Source: VRUE01 sp035557635
GTDB lineage: Bacteria > Actinomycetota > Thermoleophilia > Solirubrobacterales > 70-9
NCBI GenBank assembly: GCA_035557635.1
Contig: DATMDR010000059.1
Span: forward strand, 1 to 40,645
Direction: 5' to 3'
DNA length: 40,645 nucleotides
This document shows, one piece after another, positions 40,505 through 40,645 of this stretch. Numbering within the stretch: the first letter of the stretch is position 1; every line of letters begins with the position of its first letter. The position numbers were made by a program, and so were the translations under genes. Under the pieces are notes generated by a model, which saw only the letters and a list, made by a program, of their open reading frames with translations, was not told the origin of the DNA and made no database searches.

Positions 40505-40645
40505 CTAGCTGTCCTGCCCACGGACGTTGTGAACGCGGCTGATCGGCGGCCGGCCCCCCAGTGAGCTGTGCGGCCTTGTCTCGTTGTAGTGCTCAAGCCA
40601 GTGTGGCAGGGCCCGGTTTCGATGGCGGTGGGATCGGTAGGCCAT
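40505..40645 (-). mobile_element. IS481-type transposase, C-terminal fragment (runs off window)
   Basis: The minus strand encodes 46 residues to a TAG at 40505-40507, including HWLEHYNETRPHSSLGG and RPPISRVHNVRGQD, the typical IS481-family integrase-core ending with the last catalytic Glu region upstream or nearby. The gene continues beyond base 40645. The region 40314-40504 between this end and the relaxase start holds the 40397 inverted repeat and no gene. Confidence 0.88.

Noticed and set aside
1..40645. CRISPR arrays or tandem repeat arrays.
   Set aside because: No regularly spaced direct repeats were found; the repeats noticed are single inverted pairs.

Overview
The window comes from a high-GC, actinobacteria-like chromosome, and I infer class Thermoleophilia (Solirubrobacterales/Gaiellales type). 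The grounds are GC-rich, tightly packed genes with 1-8 base stop/start overlaps, a pyrR-pyrBC-carAB operon, a yebC-ruvCAB-secDF-recJ-relA neighbourhood, a PdxST vitamin B6 pathway, a CysO-like sulfur carrier and a zinc-motif family otherwise seen in actinobacteria. No rRNA is present, so the taxonomic call is inference.

Layout. (1) 1-4822, minus: pyrimidine operon pyrR-pyrB-pyrC-carA-carB (carB runs off the left edge), preceded by an RNA element that looks like a PyrR-binding loop enclosing the pyrR ribosome-binding site. (2) 4930-6851: tRNase Z, a tRNA-Arg(CCG) without encoded CCA, and an exported unknown. (3) 6848-11065, minus: a five-gene overlapping operon behind a complete SAM-I riboswitch with terminator and antiterminator: threonine-synthase-like PLP enzyme, CysO-like sulfur carrier, glucose-1-phosphate cytidylyltransferase, sugar-nucleotide dehydratase, and an SRAP abasic-site protein. 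(4) 11194-16153, plus: CorA, HIT hydrolase, phosphomannomutase, MBL hydrolase and lipid kinase. (5) 16237-27974, minus: Rel, RecJ, small membrane protein, fused SecDF, zinc-ribbon/PAS protein, RuvB, RuvA, RuvC, YebC. (6) 27989-37643: mixed housekeeping and unknown genes, including PdxST, an M29 aminopeptidase, an RpiR regulator, a run of unknown membrane proteins, YjbQ, and a membrane GGDEF/HD-GYP protein whose catalytic motifs have all decayed. (7) 37662-40645, minus: a mobile remnant with a frame-disrupted MobF relaxase/helicase and the 3' end of an IS481-type transposase.

The most interesting system is region 3. A methionine-type switch controls a threonine-synthase homologue coupled to a sulfur carrier ending in Gly-Gly. 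That fits homocysteine synthesis from O-phosphohomoserine and a protein thiocarboxylate better than threonine synthesis. Other notable signals are the PyrR-binding loop, a 25-bp perfect palindrome inserted in frame in recJ, an EF-hand-like loop in the zinc-ribbon/PAS protein, and a near-symmetric -10 element in the 14-base gap between yebC and its divergent neighbour.
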